NCBI RefSeq assembly: GCF_002831565.1 | Contig: NZ_CP025096.1 | Span: forward strand, 434,001-498,000 | Direction of reading: 5' to 3' | Length of the DNA stretch: 64,000 nucleotides | Source of the DNA: Spirosoma pollinicola | Lineage (GTDB): Bacteria > Bacteroidota > Bacteroidia > Cytophagales > Spirosomataceae | Shown: piece after piece, positions 34,465-43,007 of the stretch | Layout: every line of letters starts with the position of its first letter | How positions within the stretch are numbered: position 1 is the stretch's first letter | The notes under the pieces: generated by a model | The model's database searches: none | What the model saw: the letters and a program-made list of their open reading frames with translations, nothing else | Told to the model about the DNA's origin: nothing | Program-made: the position numbers and the translations under genes

Positions 34465-34839
34465 ATGAGAAGCACGAGAGATTTTCTGACCGGTATTATC
34501 ACAGGCGTTGTTATTGGTATTTTAACAGCTCCTCGTAGCGGTAAAGAAACACGCGATAAATTAACTGAAGAAGCTAACAAGCGTAGTGGCGACCTGAAAG
34601 ATCAGTGGGAGAAAGGTGTGTCGCAAGTGAAAGATGGATTAGAGCAGGCTAAAACCCAGGTAAATCAGTATACCGATAAAGCTAAAGAGCAGTTTAATCA
34701 GTATAAAGATCAAGCACAATCTGCCATCAATAAGGACAAAGATCAAGTAAAAGACCAGTATAACGATAAAGTTGATGAATTAGCCGATGATGCTAAATCT
34801 GGTATTGACAACGCTCAATCGTCTATCAAGGTCAATTAA
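34465..34839 (+). CDS. YtxH-domain protein with LEA-like repeats
   Basis: The 124-residue protein shares the start pattern FLTGIITGVVIGILTAPRSG and then a long charged helix with repeats of the type QYTDKAKEQFNQYKDQAQ. Such amphipathic repeats resemble LEA or apolipophorin-like helices that protect membranes or proteins during desiccation; that function is inferred. It follows the shorter paralogue by 38 bases. Confidence 0.87.
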   Translation: MRSTRDFLTGIITGVVIGILTAPRSGKETRDKLTEEANKRSGDLKDQWEKGVSQVKDGLEQAKTQVNQYTDKAKEQFNQYKDQAQSAINKDKDQVKDQYNDKVDELADDAKSGIDNAQSSIKVN

Positions 34840-34873
34840 GTAGTAATACTTGGTTCCCTGAACGTTATTGATA

Positions 34874-34905
34874 GTAGCCCCCATTGGTTCTCCAGTGGGG
34901 GCTAC
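34874..34905 (+). terminator. Hairpin terminator after YtxH genes
   Basis: Fourteen-base arms (34874-34887, 34892-34905; one G-T pair) with a 4-base loop. The T-run is short. Confidence 0.7.
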
Positions 34906-34907
34906 GC

Positions 34908-34940
34908 TTGTTTAGGGGGTTTAATAACCTTTTAATTTTG
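34908..34940 (+). promoter_or_regulatory. Possible promoter of the adaptor gene
   Basis: TTG (34908-34910), 22 bases, then TAATTTTG (34933-34940), an exact TAnnTTTG. A start of transcription near 34947 leaves the GTG at 34964 too close, favouring the ATG at 34994 or later. Confidence 0.35.
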
Positions 34941-34993
34941 GTTTAAGAAGCCTTTAATTAGGTGTGCAGACCTTTGTAGCGGAAAACATAGCC

Positions 34994-36214
34994 ATGAAAA
35001 AATACGTCCTTTTCTTGTTCCCTCAACTCTGCAACCATTTGAGGTCCATCATGCGAACACTATTGACTAAACAACAAACGATTACGTTACTTCCAGTCAT
35101 ATTGCTCAAGCCTGTCAAAAAGGGAAGGCACTTGCACCTGTATGTATTAGCGGCCCTCCTGGCAATCGTTAGCTTAAGCAGTTGTGGCAGTTCAGCTAAA
35201 ACTGAAAAAGCCACGCCAACGCAAGCAGAACGAGGCAGCAATCTGCTTGCCACGGCTACCTACGATGTCGCAAAGCTGGAAAATGCCCGAAACGAACTAA
35301 ACCTGACGGGCAAGATTACGTTTAATCAGGACCAGGTGGTTAAAGTGTTTCCGTTGGTAGGTGGTCACATCGAAACGATCAAAGCCGACTTGGGTGATTA
35401 TGTAAGAAAAGGGCAAATCCTGGCAGTCATTCGTTCTGGTGATCTGGCCGATCTTGAGCAGCAGGCAGTATCGGCACGGGGAGAACTGGCGGTAGCGCAA
35501 AAAAATCAACAGGTTACGGAAGACATGACAAAGGCCGGTTTAAGCTCACAACGCGAACTTGTAGCCAGTCAGGAACAACTTCAGGCGGCTAAAGGCGAAG
35601 TAGAACGGGTGGGCGAACGGCGTCGGATTGTAGGCGGCACGGGTTCTGTTTATCTTGTCAAATCGCCAATGAGCGGTTTCATTGTCGAAAAAACAGCTTC
35701 TCCCGGCATGGAGCTTCGTTCCGATGATCCGGAGAATCTTTTCACTGTTTCTAACCTCGATCACGTTTGGGTGCTGGCCAATGTATATGAGTCTGATCTG
35801 GCTAATGTTCATGAAGGCGATGCCACAACAATTACGACCATCTCCTACCCCGATAAAATCTTCCACGGCAAAATCGACAAGATTTTTAATGTTCTTGACC
35901 CAGACAGTAAAACGCTGAAAGTGCGCGTCACGCTCGACAATGCCGATTATCGGCTCAAGCCCGAAATGTTCGCCAATGTTAGTGTTACCTACGCAGGTCA
36001 CGACCAGCGCATAGCCATTCCGGCGGCTGCGGTTGTTTTTGACAAAAACCGCAACTTTGTCGTGATGGTCAATAAAGCAAACCAACCCATTGTACGCGAA
36101 GTGGAGATTTATAAAACGATTGGTCAGAAAACGTATTTGACAAGTGGCATTGCCCCCGGCGACCGTGTAGTAACAACAAATCAACTTCTGATTTATAATG
36201 CGTTAGGCAGCTAA
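34994..36214 (+). CDS. RND/HlyD-type periplasmic adaptor lipoprotein
   Basis: From the ATG at 34994 the protein has 406 residues; a later ATG at 35051 is also possible. A lipobox (AIVSLSSC) near residue 65 indicates a membrane-anchored adaptor. The core has barrel-sandwich (GHIETIKADLGDYVRKGQ), hairpin, beta-barrel (VWVLANVYESDLANVHEGD) and C-terminal membrane-proximal domains (DRVVTTNQLLIYNALG). It is similar to CusB/CzcB metal-efflux adaptors. No RND pump or outer-membrane channel is next to it, so its partners must lie elsewhere. Confidence 0.85.
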   Translation: MKKYVLFLFPQLCNHLRSIMRTLLTKQQTITLLPVILLKPVKKGRHLHLYVLAALLAIVSLSSCGSSAKTEKATPTQAERGSNLLATATYDVAKLENARNELNLTGKITFNQDQVVKVFPLVGGHIETIKADLGDYVRKGQILAVIRSGDLADLEQQAVSARGELAVAQKNQQVTEDMTKAGLSSQRELVASQEQLQAAKGEVERVGERRRIVGGTGSVYLVKSPMSGFIVEKTASPGMELRSDDPENLFTVSNLDHVWVLANVYESDLANVHEGDATTITTISYPDKIFHGKIDKIFNVLDPDSKTLKVRVTLDNADYRLKPEMFANVSVTYAGHDQRIAIPAAAVVFDKNRNFVVMVNKANQPIVREVEIYKTIGQKTYLTSGIAPGDRVVTTNQLLIYNALGS

Positions 36215-36230
36215 CTACGTCAATATACAG

Positions 36231-36278
36231 GTATAAAAAATGCCCGTTACAACCGATTGTAACGGGCATTTTTTATAC
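36231..36278. terminator. Bidirectional terminator
   Basis: Perfect 22-base arms (36231-36252, 36257-36278) with a 4-base loop and flanking A6/T6 tracts, between convergent adaptor and DUF4242 genes. Confidence 0.95.
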
Positions 36279-36291
36279 TGAACACTACGGT

Positions 36292-36564
36292 TTACTCAGC
36301 AGTTGTTGGATCAATTATGGTCGACACTTCGCTTATAACGTTGGCAGGGAATCCGCCCTGCTTAGCATGTTCCCGAACCATTTCTTCGTTTGGCGCAATG
36401 TAAACACAATAGATTTTGTCGCCCGCCACATAGCTCTGTACCCATTGAATCTGCGGCCCCATGTTCGTTAGAACGTTACAGGAAGTTTGCGAAATTCCTT
36501 TCAATTCCTCTGCTGTCAATTTACCCGCACCCGGAATGTTCCGTTCAATTACATATTTCGGCAT
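36292..36564 (-). CDS. DUF4242 protein
   Basis: This 90-residue single-domain protein reads MPKYVIERNIPGAGKLTAEE, IQWVQSYVAGDKIYCVYIAP, and EEMVREHAKQGGFPANVISEV. This matches DUF4242, a small ferredoxin-like alpha/beta fold. Conserved Cys and His residues might bind metal, as has been suggested for some members. The start is ATG. It is convergent with the adaptor gene. Confidence 0.88.
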   Translation of the reverse strand: MPKYVIERNIPGAGKLTAEELKGISQTSCNVLTNMGPQIQWVQSYVAGDKIYCVYIAPNEEMVREHAKQGGFPANVISEVSTIIDPTTAE

Positions 36565-36663
36565 CAGTATGTTGTTTAGCTTTTTGCTTACTCTGTTCGG
36601 TTTTCAGCTTCCCCAGCCCATTAACCTGATCACCAGATGATAGACAGACTGAAACTAAACGAA

Positions 36664-36696
36664 AGAAAGTCAGCCCGTTTAAAAGGCTGACTTTCT
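36664..36696 (-). terminator. Terminator of the pyrophosphatase gene
   Basis: AGAAAGTCAGCC (36664-36675) pairs with 36685-36696 around a 9-base loop, downstream of the leftward stop at 36729. Confidence 0.7.
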
Positions 36697-36728
36697 GGCA
36701 AAAGACTTTATTAATCGGTAGTGTACAA

Positions 36729-39401
36729 CTACTTCTTCGTCACCCGCATCGAGATCCGGCGGTTTTGCGCCCGGCCTTCTTCGGTATCATTTGAGGCAAC
36801 GGGATGCTCCTGGCCGTAACCTTCTGCTTCCAGCCGGTCTTTAGCAATACCTAATTTCTCTAACTCTACGCGCACCGAATTTGCCCGATCCTGAGACAAT
36901 TTGAGGTTACTGGCCGCAACACCCGTATTATCTGTATAACCACCAACTTTGATATTAACAGCAGGATACGCTTTCAGAATCTGAGCAACGTTGCCCAACT
37001 GCACCTGCGACTCATCTTTCAGCGTGGCTTTACCCGTTTCAAAAGTAAGGTTATCGAAGTCGAACCAGGTAGTTTTGTCTACAGCTTTATCGGAGTTGAT
37101 AAACTCCATCAATTGCTCTTCAATCTTACCAACACCCGACAGCGTCAGATCGACACCTGTTTTATCATTTTTGAATTTCAGCACATTTACAGTCGCCGAA
37201 TCATGCTGAGCAGCTGTTGATTTCTCCAGATCGACTCCATGCATTCCACCCTGCGCTGTAATACCTTCCCGGTTGCCTTCGCTGGCCGAAGTCGATTTAA
37301 CAGCGATATAAGGCGCAATGACAAGCGACACGATAGACATCAGTTTGATGAGGATGTTCATTGATGGCCCCGATGTATCTTTAAATGGGTCACCAACGGT
37401 ATCGCCCGTCACAGACGCCTTGTGCGGCTCCGATTTTTTGTAGAACATCTCGCCGTTGATCAGTACGCCTTTTTCAAACGACTTCTTGGCATTATCCCAG
37501 GCACCACCGGCGTTGTTCATGAAAATACCCATCAACACGCCCGACACCGTAACACCGGCCAGCAGACCACCGAGTACTTCGGGACCGAAGATGAAGCCGA
37601 CAATAACGGGCACTGTCAGGGCAATAGCACCTGGCAGGATCATCTCACGGATAGAGGCCTGTGTCGAAATAGCTACGCACTTTTCGTATTCCGGCTTGCC
37701 CGTTCCTTCCATGATACCCGGAATTTCGCGGAACTGACGACGAACTTCTTCCACCATCGCCATTGCAGCACGACCCACGGCCGCAATAGCCAGCGACGAG
37801 AAAATGTATGGAATCATACCACCCACAAATAAACCGGCTAGTACATCGGCCTTGTAGATGTCAATAGCCGAAATGCCCGACAGACCCACAAAAGCAGCAA
37901 ATAGAGCCAGGGCTGTCAGGGCAGCCGATGCAATAGCAAAACCTTTGCCTGAGGCAGCAGTCGTGTTACCAACAGCATCGAGGATGTCGGTACGGCCACG
38001 AACTTCTTCGGGCAGATAGCTCATTTCGGCAATACCACCGGCGTTGTCGGCAATTGGTCCGAACGCGTCAATGGCTAATTGCATGGCCGTTGTAGCCATC
38101 ATGCCAGCCGCCGAAATAGCGACACCATATAAACCAGCGAAGTGATATGACGTATAAATACCGGCAGCCAGAACAAGAATTGGCAACACCGTTGATTCCA
38201 TACCTACCGATAAACCACCGATGATGTTGGTAGCGGCACCCGTTGCCGATTGCCGAATGATCGACAGTACCGGACGACGACCCATAGCCGTATAATATTC
38301 GGTGATTATACTCATCAATGCACCTACAACAAGACCCGTTACAATGGCATAAAACACATCCATCCGGTTAAACTCGACACCCCGAATTGACATCACGCCT
38401 TCTGGCAGCATAGCATTGACCAGAAAATAAGACGCTACGAGCGTAATGGCAATCGACGCCCAGTTGCCCAGATTCAAGGCTGCCTGTACGTTACCGTTGT
38501 CATCCTTCACCCGAACAAAATACGTAGCGATGATGGAGAAAATCAGGCCAAGCCCGGCAATAACCATCGGCAACACAATGGGAGCATGACCAACAATCGG
38601 ATCATTTGGAATCACAATTTCGCGGCCCAGCACCATCGTAGCCAGAATTGTAGCCACATAAGACCCGAACAAATCGGCACCCATACCCGCTACGTCACCT
38701 ACGTTATCGCCCACGTTGTCGGCAATGGTAGCCGGGTTGCGCGGATCATCTTCGGGAATACCCGCTTCTACTTTACCCACAAGGTCAGCCCCAACGTCGG
38801 CAGCTTTGGTATATATACCACCACCCACACGAGCAAAAAGCGCAATAGATTCGGCACCGAGCGAGAAACCAGCCAGTACTTCAAGAGCTTTTTCCATCGG
38901 TAACCCGTTTACATCGCCAGATGGCTCAACGTATAGTTTATACAGCACAATGAACAGGCTTCCCAAGCCAAGAACGGCAATACCGGCAACACCGATACCC
39001 ATAACCGAACCACCCGTAAACGATACTTCCAGAGCTTTGGTCAGACTTGTGCGTGCTGCATGAGCCGTACGAACGTTCGCCTTGGTAGCGATATTCATAC
39101 CGATATAGCCTGCCAACGCCGACAGAAATGCGCCAAGAATAAAGGAGAACCCAATGAGTGGGCTGGAGTTCGGAACTAAGCTGCCCATATAGGCTAGCAA
39201 AAGAGCTACGATAATGCCGAAATACGTCAAAACACGCCACTCAGCTTTCAGAAAGGCAATAGCGCCGTCGGCAATGTAGCCTGCAATTTCTTGCATCCGG
39301 GCGTCGCCAGCATCCTGCTTCGAAACCCACATGAATTTGGTAAACATCACTAACAGGCCAACAATGCCAAGGATGGGGACCAGGTAAACACTGTAATTCA
39401 T
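36729..39401 (-). CDS. hppA: Membrane-bound pyrophosphatase fused to a C-terminal OmpA domain
   Basis: The protein has 890 residues, whereas typical membrane pyrophosphatases are about 670-770. Residues 1 to about 705 are the multi-helix pump with the PPi site [11 protein letters not shown] (Asp202 onwards) and [25 protein letters not shown] at 478-483 has Ala where K+-independent enzymes have Lys, so a K+-dependent pump is expected; Na+ or H+ cannot be decided. After a linker (about 710-770) an OmpA-like domain follows (about 779-888): [32 protein letters not shown]. Pump termini face the periplasm, so the OmpA domain could bind peptidoglycan. Start ATG. Confidence 0.95.
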   Translation of the reverse strand: MNYSVYLVPILGIVGLLVMFTKFMWVSKQDAGDARMQEIAGYIADGAIAFLKAEWRVLTYFGIIVALLLAYMGSLVPNSSPLIGFSFILGAFLSALAGYIGMNIATKANVRTAHAARTSLTKALEVSFTGGSVMGIGVAGIAVLGLGSLFIVLYKLYVEPSGDVNGLPMEKALEVLAGFSLGAESIALFARVGGGIYTKAADVGADLVGKVEAGIPEDDPRNPATIADNVGDNVGDVAGMGADLFGSYVATILATMVLGREIVIPNDPIVGHAPIVLPMVIAGLGLIFSIIATYFVRVKDDNGNVQAALNLGNWASIAITLVASYFLVNAMLPEGVMSIRGVEFNRMDVFYAIVTGLVVGALMSIITEYYTAMGRRPVLSIIRQSATGAATNIIGGLSVGMESTVLPILVLAAGIYTSYHFAGLYGVAISAAGMMATTAMQLAIDAFGPIADNAGGIAEMSYLPEEVRGRTDILDAVGNTTAASGKGFAIASAALTALALFAAFVGLSGISAIDIYKADVLAGLFVGGMIPYIFSSLAIAAVGRAAMAMVEEVRRQFREIPGIMEGTGKPEYEKCVAISTQASIREMILPGAIALTVPVIVGFIFGPEVLGGLLAGVTVSGVLMGIFMNNAGGAWDNAKKSFEKGVLINGEMFYKKSEPHKASVTGDTVGDPFKDTSGPSMNILIKLMSIVSLVIAPYIAVKSTSASEGNREGITAQGGMHGVDLEKSTAAQHDSATVNVLKFKNDKTGVDLTLSGVGKIEEQLMEFINSDKAVDKTTWFDFDNLTFETGKATLKDESQVQLGNVAQILKAYPAVNIKVGGYTDNTGVAASNLKLSQDRANSVRVELEKLGIAKDRLEAEGYGQEHPVASNDTEEGRAQNRRISMRVTKK

Positions 39402-39435
39402 AGAAATAGGTGTATGTTAAAGAGTTGATTGCCCG

Positions 39436-39468
39436 CAAAGATAGAATTTGCCGTTGCATAACGACCAA
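39436..39468 (-). promoter_or_regulatory. Bacteroidota-type promoter of hppA
   Basis: On the minus strand TTG (39468-39466), 22 bases, then TATCTTTG (39443-39436), an exact TAnnTTTG -7 element, 34 bases upstream of the ATG. Confidence 0.55.
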
Positions 39469-39625
39469 TATGACAGCAAATTCATAGACTTTTTTTAAGT
39501 TTTTTTTCGGTTTTTCAATGAGATTTCTCCTTTCAGCCCCTCAATTGATAGTCAGGCTTGGAAGTCGGCGATTGCCTGTGTAGGTTCAAGAGGAAAAGGC
39601 CCCAATTAACTGCTTACCCCCCCTT

Positions 39626-42600
39626 ATGCAAAATATTCGCTATTCAATCTACTTACTCATAAGCATATCATTCTGGCTAATCTCTATTTGTCAAAATATG
39701 GCGAATGCGAATGGAGCTGACTCAATTCGTGTTACCGTAACCGAAGGGACCAATATGGCGGCCGACCTATCGCCCGATAAACGACAGATTGTCATTGACT
39801 TACAAGGTACTATCTGGCTTGTACCCGCAACAGGAGGAGTCGCCAGACCGATAACCGACAATCTGGGTGATTGCCGCCAGCCCAGTTGGTCGCCCGATGG
39901 TAAACAGATTGCGTTTCACTCATTTTGGGACGGCCGGTACCACATTTGGAGCGTAGACGCATCGGGCGGAAAGCCAAAGCAGTTGACTTCGGGCATTTAT
40001 GACGACCGAGAACCACACTGGTCGCCCGATGGAAAACGACTTGTGTTTTCGTCTGACCGCAGCGGCAATTACGATATCTGGCAACTCAACCTGAGCGATG
40101 GTCACCTTACCCAGCTCACCCACGATACCGGTAACGATTTCAATCCGGCTTTCTCGCCCGATGGCAGACAAGTCGCGTTCCTCTCCGACCGGATGAATGC
40201 TCCCGGCGTGTACACGATAGGTCCGGACAATACCGAAAAACTGATAACGACGGTTGCCGGTAAACTCGCCGGAGCCGCCTGGCAACCCGATGGGTCTCAC
40301 TTGTTTTACAATGTGTTGAACAACTCTCAGAGCGGTTTGGCAACTGTGGCGCTGGCAGACAGTAAAGCGCAAATGTTGACTGAGGTTAGCGAAGATGTTT
40401 TCCCGTTTCGGGCAAGCTGGTTTTCGGCCGATGAATACCTGTACACCGCAAACGGTCAGTTGAAACGGCGTAAAATCGGCAGTTCAACAGCCCTAACCAT
40501 CCCGTTTCAGGCCATAATTGCCTTGCCCCGGAATACTTACAAACGCAAAACATATGACTTTGATACCCAGAAGCCACAACAGGTTCTGGGTATCAAAGGA
40601 ACGGCTATTTCGCCCGACGGAAAACAGATCGCCTTCGCGGCTCTGGGCGATTTATGGCTTTTGGCTAAAGGCACAAAAACGCCCGAGCGCTTGACGCAGG
40701 CAATGAGTATGGAAATGGAACCTGACTGGTCGCCAGACGGTACGAAACTAACTTATGTGTCGGATCGAAACGGAAATATGGATGTCTGGATTCGCGATTT
40801 AAAAACCGGGCAGGATCGGATTCTGGCAGATATGCCCGACGACCTGCATTACCCAACCTGGGCACCCGATGGCAGCAAGATCGCCTTTTACCAGAGCGAT
40901 CCCCGTAACGCCTGGGGCCGCAGTACGCTCTACGTAGCCGATGTTACGTACACAGCAGACGTGACCACGCCTAAAACCCGGAAACTACACGAATCATTAT
41001 TCGTACCCAGTCAGGCCAGTTGGGCTGCCGATGGTAAAACAATTGCCGTGTCGGCACTTCACCCCTACTCATCGCGCTATCGCGAGGGCGTGAGCGAAGT
41101 ACTGCTCCTTTCGCTCGATGGGAAAAACGACCGGTATGTTTCGCCCGCACCGGCACACAGTCTGGCCACGAGGGGACAGAACGGCCCGGTATGGTCGCCC
41201 GACGGCACCAAAATGGCCTATGTTCTCGACGGCTTATTATGGATTACAGACGTAAAATCAGATGGAACTATAGTTGGTACGCCCCGACAGTTAACAACCG
41301 AACAGGCCGAAACACCGACCTGGACAGGTGATTCCAAAAGTCTGTTGTTTCTGGCCACAGATGTTTTCAAACAGGTTTATCTGGCCGATGGCCACGTCGA
41401 AACCCATCCAATGGCTTTGTCCTGGAAAATAAGCCAGCCTACCGGAACTATTGTGGTTCATGCCGGTCGGTTGTTTGATGGCAAGGCGAATACGTATCGT
41501 ACCAATGTTGACATTATACTTGATGGGCACCGGATCAAAGCTATTTTACCCCATCAGGCCGGTCGTGCGGGCACGCTCATCGACGCATCGACCAAGACCG
41601 TTATACCGGGTCTGTTCGAAATGCACACCCACCAGCACTCGATGGTTGGCGAAAAAATTGGTCGACTATGGTTGTCCTTTGGCATCACCTCCATTCGCGA
41701 ACCCGGTGCCGACCCGTATGATGCCCTCGAACGAAAAGAAGCCTGGGCAAGCGGCACCCGGCCCGGTCCGCGCCAATTCTTTACGGGTGGCCTGACCGAC
41801 GGAAACCGAATTTATTACGGAGCCGCCACCAGCATCAACTCCGACGAACAGCTCGACCGCGAACTCAACCGCTCCGTCCAGCTGGGTTACGACATGATCA
41901 AAACCTATGTCAGAATGCCGGATGCCATGCAGCAACGCATTACGACCTTCGCCCATGCGCATGGATTGCCGGTGTCCTCGCACGAGATTTTCCCGGCCAT
42001 GCGCTACGATGTCGATGCCGTCGAGCATATAGGCGGCACGAGTCGGCGGGGGTATTCGCCCAAGATAACGGCCATGAACAAGAGCTATCAGGACGTGATT
42101 CAACTGCTGGCTAAGTCGGGCATGAACATTACTCCTACGGCTTCATTGCAGGGCGGCTTTGCGGTACTGACCACAAAAGACCCGAGTCTGTACGAAAATC
42201 GGCAGTATAAAGCCTTTTATTCCGAAGACTATACAACGGCCCTTCAGGTGGGCTCTGCCCAGTACGCCAAAATCAGTCCCGGCTACCTCAGCAATTTTGG
42301 GAATCTTGAGAAAGGGGTAAAAGCACTCGTTGATGCAGGTGCTCATGTTACGACGGGTACCGATAGCCCGTTTGTGCCCTACGGCATGAGCCTGCACACC
42401 GAATTGCAGGTCTTTGTCGATGCGGGTCTGACGCCGTATCAGGCATTACGGTCGGCAACATTATGGGCGGCAGAAACGGTTGGCGTCAGCAACGATTTAG
42501 GGTCGATAGAGCCGGGTAAACTTGCCGACATGGTGATCGTTTCTGGTGACCCGTTGACTAACATCCGCGATGTGCTCAACGTAGAGCAAGTTATCCGCAA

Positions 42601-42643
42601 CGGCGAGGTGATTTCTATTGACAAATTGTTGACGCGCCCCTAG
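39626..42643 (+). CDS. Exported beta-propeller/amidohydrolase fusion
   Basis: The 1005-residue protein starts with a signal-like helix. Residues about 50-600 contain repeated WSPDG motifs of TolB/PD40 propeller blades. From about 610 an amidohydrolase domain follows: VVHAGRLFDGKANTYRT, GLFEMHTHQHS (metal His pair near residue 667), SSHEIFP, EHIGG and TGTDSPF (metal Asp). C-terminal GKLADMVIVSGDPL closes the barrel. This fusion class hydrolyses amide-like bonds in periplasmic compounds, perhaps cyclic dipeptides; the substrate is unknown. A perfect palindromic terminator follows, so it is separate from susC. Confidence 0.9.
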   Translation: MQNIRYSIYLLISISFWLISICQNMANANGADSIRVTVTEGTNMAADLSPDKRQIVIDLQGTIWLVPATGGVARPITDNLGDCRQPSWSPDGKQIAFHSFWDGRYHIWSVDASGGKPKQLTSGIYDDREPHWSPDGKRLVFSSDRSGNYDIWQLNLSDGHLTQLTHDTGNDFNPAFSPDGRQVAFLSDRMNAPGVYTIGPDNTEKLITTVAGKLAGAAWQPDGSHLFYNVLNNSQSGLATVALADSKAQMLTEVSEDVFPFRASWFSADEYLYTANGQLKRRKIGSSTALTIPFQAIIALPRNTYKRKTYDFDTQKPQQVLGIKGTAISPDGKQIAFAALGDLWLLAKGTKTPERLTQAMSMEMEPDWSPDGTKLTYVSDRNGNMDVWIRDLKTGQDRILADMPDDLHYPTWAPDGSKIAFYQSDPRNAWGRSTLYVADVTYTADVTTPKTRKLHESLFVPSQASWAADGKTIAVSALHPYSSRYREGVSEVLLLSLDGKNDRYVSPAPAHSLATRGQNGPVWSPDGTKMAYVLDGLLWITDVKSDGTIVGTPRQLTTEQAETPTWTGDSKSLLFLATDVFKQVYLADGHVETHPMALSWKISQPTGTIVVHAGRLFDGKANTYRTNVDIILDGHRIKAILPHQAGRAGTLIDASTKTVIPGLFEMHTHQHSMVGEKIGRLWLSFGITSIREPGADPYDALERKEAWASGTRPGPRQFFTGGLTDGNRIYYGAATSINSDEQLDRELNRSVQLGYDMIKTYVRMPDAMQQRITTFAHAHGLPVSSHEIFPAMRYDVDAVEHIGGTSRRGYSPKITAMNKSYQDVIQLLAKSGMNITPTASLQGGFAVLTTKDPSLYENRQYKAFYSEDYTTALQVGSAQYAKISPGYLSNFGNLEKGVKALVDAGAHVTTGTDSPFVPYGMSLHTELQVFVDAGLTPYQALRSATLWAAETVGVSNDLGSIEPGKLADMVIVSGDPLTNIRDVLNVEQVIRNGEVISIDKLLTRP

Positions 42644-42672
42644 GTATCGTTAACAGTTTATCTCACTTATCT

Positions 42673-42708
42673 ATAAAAAAAGGCGTCTTGCAAGACGCCT
42701 TTTTTTAT
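42673..42708. terminator. Perfect 36-bp palindromic terminator
   Basis: AAAAAAAGGCGTCTTG and its complement meet without spacer (axis 42690/42691), with flanking A/T tracts. Confidence 0.92.
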
Positions 42709-42940
42709 GCCCTTATACGTTTCAGGTATAGTTTTTCTACTCATAGATAAAGCTAATTGTAAACAGCTATATGACTGATTGACAATAATTTTAAAATCAT
42801 AAAGCTTGCACTGAACTACTAAGTAACGAGTAATTGTACTCTGAAGCATAGCAATACTTATACTCAAATATAATTAATTGGGTAATATTTTGTAAATAAG
42901 AAATATAATTCTCTATTATACTTTATAATCAAAATTATAT

Positions 42941-42970
42941 TTTGCAGATTCACTTCATATAATACCTTTG
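42941..42970 (+). promoter_or_regulatory. Promoter of susC
   Basis: TTTG (42941-42944), 18 bases, then TACCTTTG (42963-42970), an exact TAnnTTTG. Transcription from about 42977 leaves only 4 bases before the ATG at 42981, which argues for translation from 43008 or 43011. Confidence 0.65.
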
Positions 42971-43007
42971 TAGGGGAGGTATGACATTTCTTAACTTACT
43001 TAAAACT

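Larger units (their letters stand above)
42644..43007. other. Intergenic region with terminator and susC promoter
   Basis: AT-rich; holds the terminator at 42673 and the promoter at 42941. No further gene seen. Confidence 0.6.

Noticed and set aside
42981..43007. ATG at 42981 as start of susC, preceded by GGGAGG
   Set aside because: The purine run is only one base from the ATG and the promoter puts the transcript start about 4 bases before it; the signal peptide begins at 43008.
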